DNA of 15,909 nt, from the NCBI GenBank assembly GCA_030593645.1, contig JAUVGT010000058.1, positions 1 to 15,909 on the forward strand, in the 5' to 3' direction. The notes beneath the pieces are model-generated. The model was not told the origin of the DNA. It ran no database searches and worked only from the letters and a program-made list of their open reading frames with translations. This DNA is from Deltaproteobacteria bacterium. GTDB taxonomy: Bacteria; Desulfobacterota; Desulfobacteria; Desulfobacterales; JAUVGT01. Of this stretch, positions 13,164 through 15,909 are shown one piece after another. The position numbers and the translations under genes are program-made. Every line of letters starts with the position of its first letter. Within the stretch, counting starts at the first letter, position 1.

Positions 13164-14157
13164 AATAAAAATTATACAGGTATTTTTTATCACCTTTATT
13201 TTTATTTTTATCATATTTGAAACACTGCCGGCGCAAAACACAACAGATTCCGGCGCTTATTTTTATGATGATAATTTTATTATTGTTAAAACAGGGCCTG
13301 AAGATACTCTTACATCGCTGGCCGAAAAATATCTTCAAAATCCGGCTATGAAATGGATCATCGCGAGATTTAATGACATCGACAGTGTGAAAACCGGTCA
13401 GGAAATTATCATTCCGCTGAAGCCGTTTGAATGGGGCGGGTTAACAAAAAACGGCTACCAAACTGTTCCCGTGCTGGTTTACAACAAGTTCTCAAGAAGC
13501 AATGCGGCGAAGCTCGTCATCACCGAAACAGCCTTTGAAGAACAGATGGAATATCTTAAAAAAAGCAATTTTACCGTGATATCTGCTGATGATCTGTTTG
13601 ATTTTTTAAATTATAAAGCACAGCTTCCTGAGAAATCAGTTGTAATAACCATGGATGGCGGATGGAAGTCACACTATACAATCGCGTACCCGATATTAAA
13701 GAGGTATGGGTATCCGGCAACATTTTTTATAAATACAGATTCTATCGACAGTGATAAAAACCTTTCATGGAAACAAGTCAGCATAATGGTAAAAGATGGA
13801 TACGATATACAAAGCATGAGCAAGTCGAACCAAAATCTGGTTCAGCTCAGCAAAGGAGATACCTTTAAAGAGTATTTAAAAAAATTGGAAGATGAAATAC
13901 TCATTCCCCAGAAAGTATTCAAGATTAAGCTCAGAAGAAAGTGTAAATATATCGCGTATCCATCCGGAGAAACAAATGCACTTGTTGCGGAACTCTTAAT
14001 GAAATATGGGTACCGGGGCGGATTTACTCTGACTCGAGGCAGCAACCCGTTTTTCATTAATAACTATACCATAAACCGTTCTATGATAGACGGCGATTTC
14101 AGCTTGTCACAATTCAAAGAAAATCTGTCTGTTTTTACTGAAAGAGCGCTTAAATGA
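13144..14157 (+). CDS. LysM protein with a degenerate NodB (polysaccharide deacetylase) domain
   Basis: The 337-residue protein has a signal peptide or anchor (1-30), a LysM-like domain (about 45-93, IIVKTGPEDTLTSLAEKYL to TGQEIIIP) and a NodB fold (about 105-330). The NodB motif TFDDG reads ITMDGGW: the first Asp (D171) is kept but the metal-binding second Asp is G172. The HxxxH metal motif is replaced by MSKSN (M225, N229). The AYPSGE segment (271-276) and the final strand pattern remain. It is therefore likely a peptidoglycan-binding pseudoenzyme of the envelope, not a working deacetylase. ATG 13144 has AAGG at a spacing of 6; a GTG at 13141 is also possible. It overlaps the cyclase by 20 bases and the next gene by 4 (ATGA). 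Confidence 0.8.
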   Translation: MLKKVNRIKIIQVFFITFIFIFIIFETLPAQNTTDSGAYFYDDNFIIVKTGPEDTLTSLAEKYLQNPAMKWIIARFNDIDSVKTGQEIIIPLKPFEWGGLTKNGYQTVPVLVYNKFSRSNAAKLVITETAFEEQMEYLKKSNFTVISADDLFDFLNYKAQLPEKSVVITMDGGWKSHYTIAYPILKRYGYPATFFINTDSIDSDKNLSWKQVSIMVKDGYDIQSMSKSNQNLVQLSKGDTFKEYLKKLEDEILIPQKVFKIKLRRKCKYIAYPSGETNALVAELLMKYGYRGGFTLTRGSNPFFINNYTINRSMIDGDFSLSQFKENLSVFTERALK

Positions 14158-15179
14158 AACGTTTTTTAATCATTATTATTCTAATAAGTATAATATTGTT
14201 TCCATGCGGATGTCTTGAGAAGCAGAGCAAACCGAATCCTGTTCAGAAGCAGGTGAACGATTTAAAAGGACCGCCTTTAAATGAACTGTATAAAGAAAAG
14301 GCGATGAAATTTGCCATCGATCATGAATTTCAAAAATCACTTTATTACTATAAAATTGTGGGCAAGCTTGATCCGGAGGACAACAGTATCCCGGGAAAGA
14401 TCAAAAGCCTGGAAGCTTTTCTCGAAAGCGAATCAGAGAGGCATTTTTTGCGTGGGCAAAAAGCATGTAGCGATAATTTAAGAAACAAGGCTCTAAAGGA
14501 ATTTTTGACCGCGCTGCGTTACGATCCAGGCAATAAAACAGTATTTGAGAACCTGAAAAATATGAACGCCCAATGTGAATTTTCAGGCTACATCGTTCAG
14601 AAAGGCGACACGCTGGAGAAGATTGCGAAAAAAGTATATAAAGACCCAAACAAAGATTATTTAATCGCATATTTTATGGACCTGGACATCAATGAGAAAC
14701 CAGCTACGGGAAAGAGAATTAATTTTCCGGTACTCAGTGAAGAATTGTTGAAAATACCAAATGAAAGAAAAAAGAAAAAACGAATTGTAAAAAAGAAGAA
14801 ATATTCAAAGAAAAGTAAAACTAACATCCGAAACAAAAGTAAAAAGAAAAAAGAAAATAAAGCGTCAAAGTCTGCTTTGTATAAGAAGGGTAGTGAACTC
14901 AGTGAACAAAGTAAATACTTGGAATCGCTGATTGTTTTTGAAAAATTAGACCCTTCGTATAAAGATGTGGAAGAACGGATATCGAATATACATGATACTC
15001 TTGAAGAACAGGCCGAAGAGCATTACCGCAAGGGAGTCAAACTCTTTGTAAATGAAGAGTTAAAGAAAGCAATCGAGGAATGGGAAAAGGCAACTGCTTT
15101 AAATCCCAGTCACAGCAAAGCATATAAAGATATCGAAGACGCAAAAATGCTTCTTGAGAAACTGGAAGAAGTGAAGTAA
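14154..15179 (+). CDS. Putative lipoprotein with TPR repeats and a LysM domain
   Basis: The 341-residue protein starts with a lipoprotein-type signal (KRFLIIIILISIILFPCGC). The lipidated Cys is most likely C20 after Gly; C18 is possible. TPR-like helices lie at about 44-75 and 94-126. A LysM domain follows (145-193, GYIVQKGDTLEKIAKKVY). A highly basic Lys-rich linker spans 203-237, and another TPR-like unit, AEEHYRKGVKLFVNEELKKA with NPSHSKAY, ends the protein (286-330). The start codon overlaps the previous stop as ATGA, so translation is coupled. A probable role is an envelope scaffold that holds peptidoglycan through LysM and partner proteins through TPRs. No catalytic motif is present. 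The Lys linker might contact wall polymers or nucleic acid. Confidence 0.82.
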   Translation: MKRFLIIIILISIILFPCGCLEKQSKPNPVQKQVNDLKGPPLNELYKEKAMKFAIDHEFQKSLYYYKIVGKLDPEDNSIPGKIKSLEAFLESESERHFLRGQKACSDNLRNKALKEFLTALRYDPGNKTVFENLKNMNAQCEFSGYIVQKGDTLEKIAKKVYKDPNKDYLIAYFMDLDINEKPATGKRINFPVLSEELLKIPNERKKKKRIVKKKKYSKKSKTNIRNKSKKKKENKASKSALYKKGSELSEQSKYLESLIVFEKLDPSYKDVEERISNIHDTLEEQAEEHYRKGVKLFVNEELKKAIEEWEKATALNPSHSKAYKDIEDAKMLLEKLEEVK

Positions 15180-15219
15180 AGACCGGAACCACCGCGTCTA
15201 CTTTCTTAGCGTTCATGGT

Positions 15220-15909
15220 TTACCAGTCAATTGGAAAATAATCCTTCAAAAACTTACCGCACCAGTGTTTACCGGTATTGATTCCATCTAAAAATGGATC
15301 ACACACCCGTGATGCACCATCAACGATATCCAACGGGGGCTGAAAATCATACAGGTCTTTTTTACGATTGGATAGTTGTGCCGGGTCTTCATCGGTTACC
15401 CAGCCGGTATCCACTGCGTTCATAAAAATACCATGGTTTGCTAACTCACTGGCCGAAGTATGGGTCAACATATTGAGTGCGGCTTTCGCCATATTGGTAT
15501 GGGGATGACGTTCTCCCTTCTTGAAACGCATAAACTTGCCTTCCATGGCTGAGACATTCACAATATGTTTCTGACCGGTATTTTCTTTTTTCATTAAAGG
15601 CGCCAGTTTATTACATAATACAAAGGGCGCGACTGCGTTAATAAGCTGTATTTCAAGCATTTCTGTGGTCTGAATTTCACCGAGTTTAAGCCGCCAGCTG
15701 TTGTTCGTTCTTAAATCAACCTGCTGCAAATCAACATCCAATTCTCCCCTGGGGAAGAAAGTGTCTGTAGGTAACGTGTTATCATAAGCATAGGGTATTT
15801 GAGACAGTTGCGCGGATTCTCTTAATCCTATTCCCGGTAGTTTTCCATGCCAGGTAACAGGGAGAGTAGATTCTGGTTCCAAATTGGACATCGCAATAGA
15901 GTTTAATTT
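15220..15909 (-). CDS. Atypical short-chain dehydrogenase/reductase, C-terminal part (5' end beyond window)
   Basis: The frame is open from the stop at 15220 to the right edge. An internal ATG at 15891 exists, but six sense codons continue upstream of it to the window end, and the nucleotide-binding Gly motif is missing, so the gene starts outside the window. Visible SDR features are LGEIQTTEMLEIQLINAVAP (catalytic-Asn helix region), IVNVSAMEG (Ser strand) and HTNMAKAALNMLTHTSASEL, where the YxxxK Tyr is replaced by Thr while Lys stays, then the NAVDTGWVTDE loop. I recall a large SDR subgroup sharing HTNMAKAALNM, but substrate and reaction are unknown to me. It converges on the LysM lipoprotein gene across a 40-base gap with no clear terminator. 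Confidence 0.75.
   Translation of the reverse strand, partial: KLNSIAMSNLEPESTLPVTWHGKLPGIGLRESAQLSQIPYAYDNTLPTDTFFPRGELDVDLQQVDLRTNNSWRLKLGEIQTTEMLEIQLINAVAPFVLCNKLAPLMKKENTGQKHIVNVSAMEGKFMRFKKGERHPHTNMAKAALNMLTHTSASELANHGIFMNAVDTGWVTDEDPAQLSNRKKDLYDFQPPLDIVDGASRVCDPFLDGINTGKHWCGKFLKDYFPIDW

Overview
The window is about 15.9 kb of AT-rich bacterial DNA packed with genes on both strands. The gene content suggests an anaerobe of the former Deltaproteobacteria (Desulfobacterota, Desulfobacterales-like). The clues are a P-protein/aro cluster, an iron-sulfur old-yellow-enzyme-type reductase and a short palindromic repeat ending in TTTTTACGARACCGTC. This placement is inference; there is no rRNA or other marker in the window.

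Layout: (1) 1-165, a palindromic MITE-like repeat, truncated by the window edge and carrying an extra nested hairpin. (2) 197-2466, manA (class I mannose-6-phosphate isomerase) and an unrecognised multi-pass membrane protein. (3) 2505-7702, an aromatic amino-acid cluster in the order pheA (chorismate mutase-prephenate dehydratase), aroE, aroA, aroK, aroC. It is preceded by an unusually clear transcription attenuator: a 26-codon leader peptide with seven consecutive aromatic codons (Tyr-Phe-Trp-Phe-Phe-Phe-Phe), alternative hairpins, and a 12-bp GC-rich terminator followed by nine T residues just before pheA. A bidirectional terminator closes the cluster. (4) 7797-9728 (minus strand), a 643-residue FMN/4Fe-4S/FAD reductase, with a second copy of the palindromic repeat directly 5' of it in inverted orientation relative to the first. 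(5) 10020-11253, a ParA-type ATPase and a small ribbon-helix-helix-like protein. They sit behind a promoter overlaid with TAGAAGAA repeats on an 8-bp phase, so they look like an orphan ParA/ParG-type partition cassette. (6) 11299-15179, a strong sigma70-type promoter and a three-gene operon: a membrane class III adenylate cyclase, a LysM protein with a NodB (polysaccharide deacetylase) fold that has lost its metal ligands, and a LysM/TPR lipoprotein. (7) 15220 to the window edge (minus strand), the C-terminal part of an atypical short-chain dehydrogenase.

How the genes work together: AroE, AroK, AroA and AroC convert 3-dehydroshikimate to chorismate, and PheA takes chorismate to phenylpyruvate. 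The leader peptide would couple the whole block to aromatic aminoacyl-tRNA supply. The last operon links a second-messenger enzyme with two cell-envelope proteins that probably bind peptidoglycan. The most notable item is the aromatic attenuator, followed by the ParA/RHH cassette with its phased operator array and the degenerate NodB-LysM protein.
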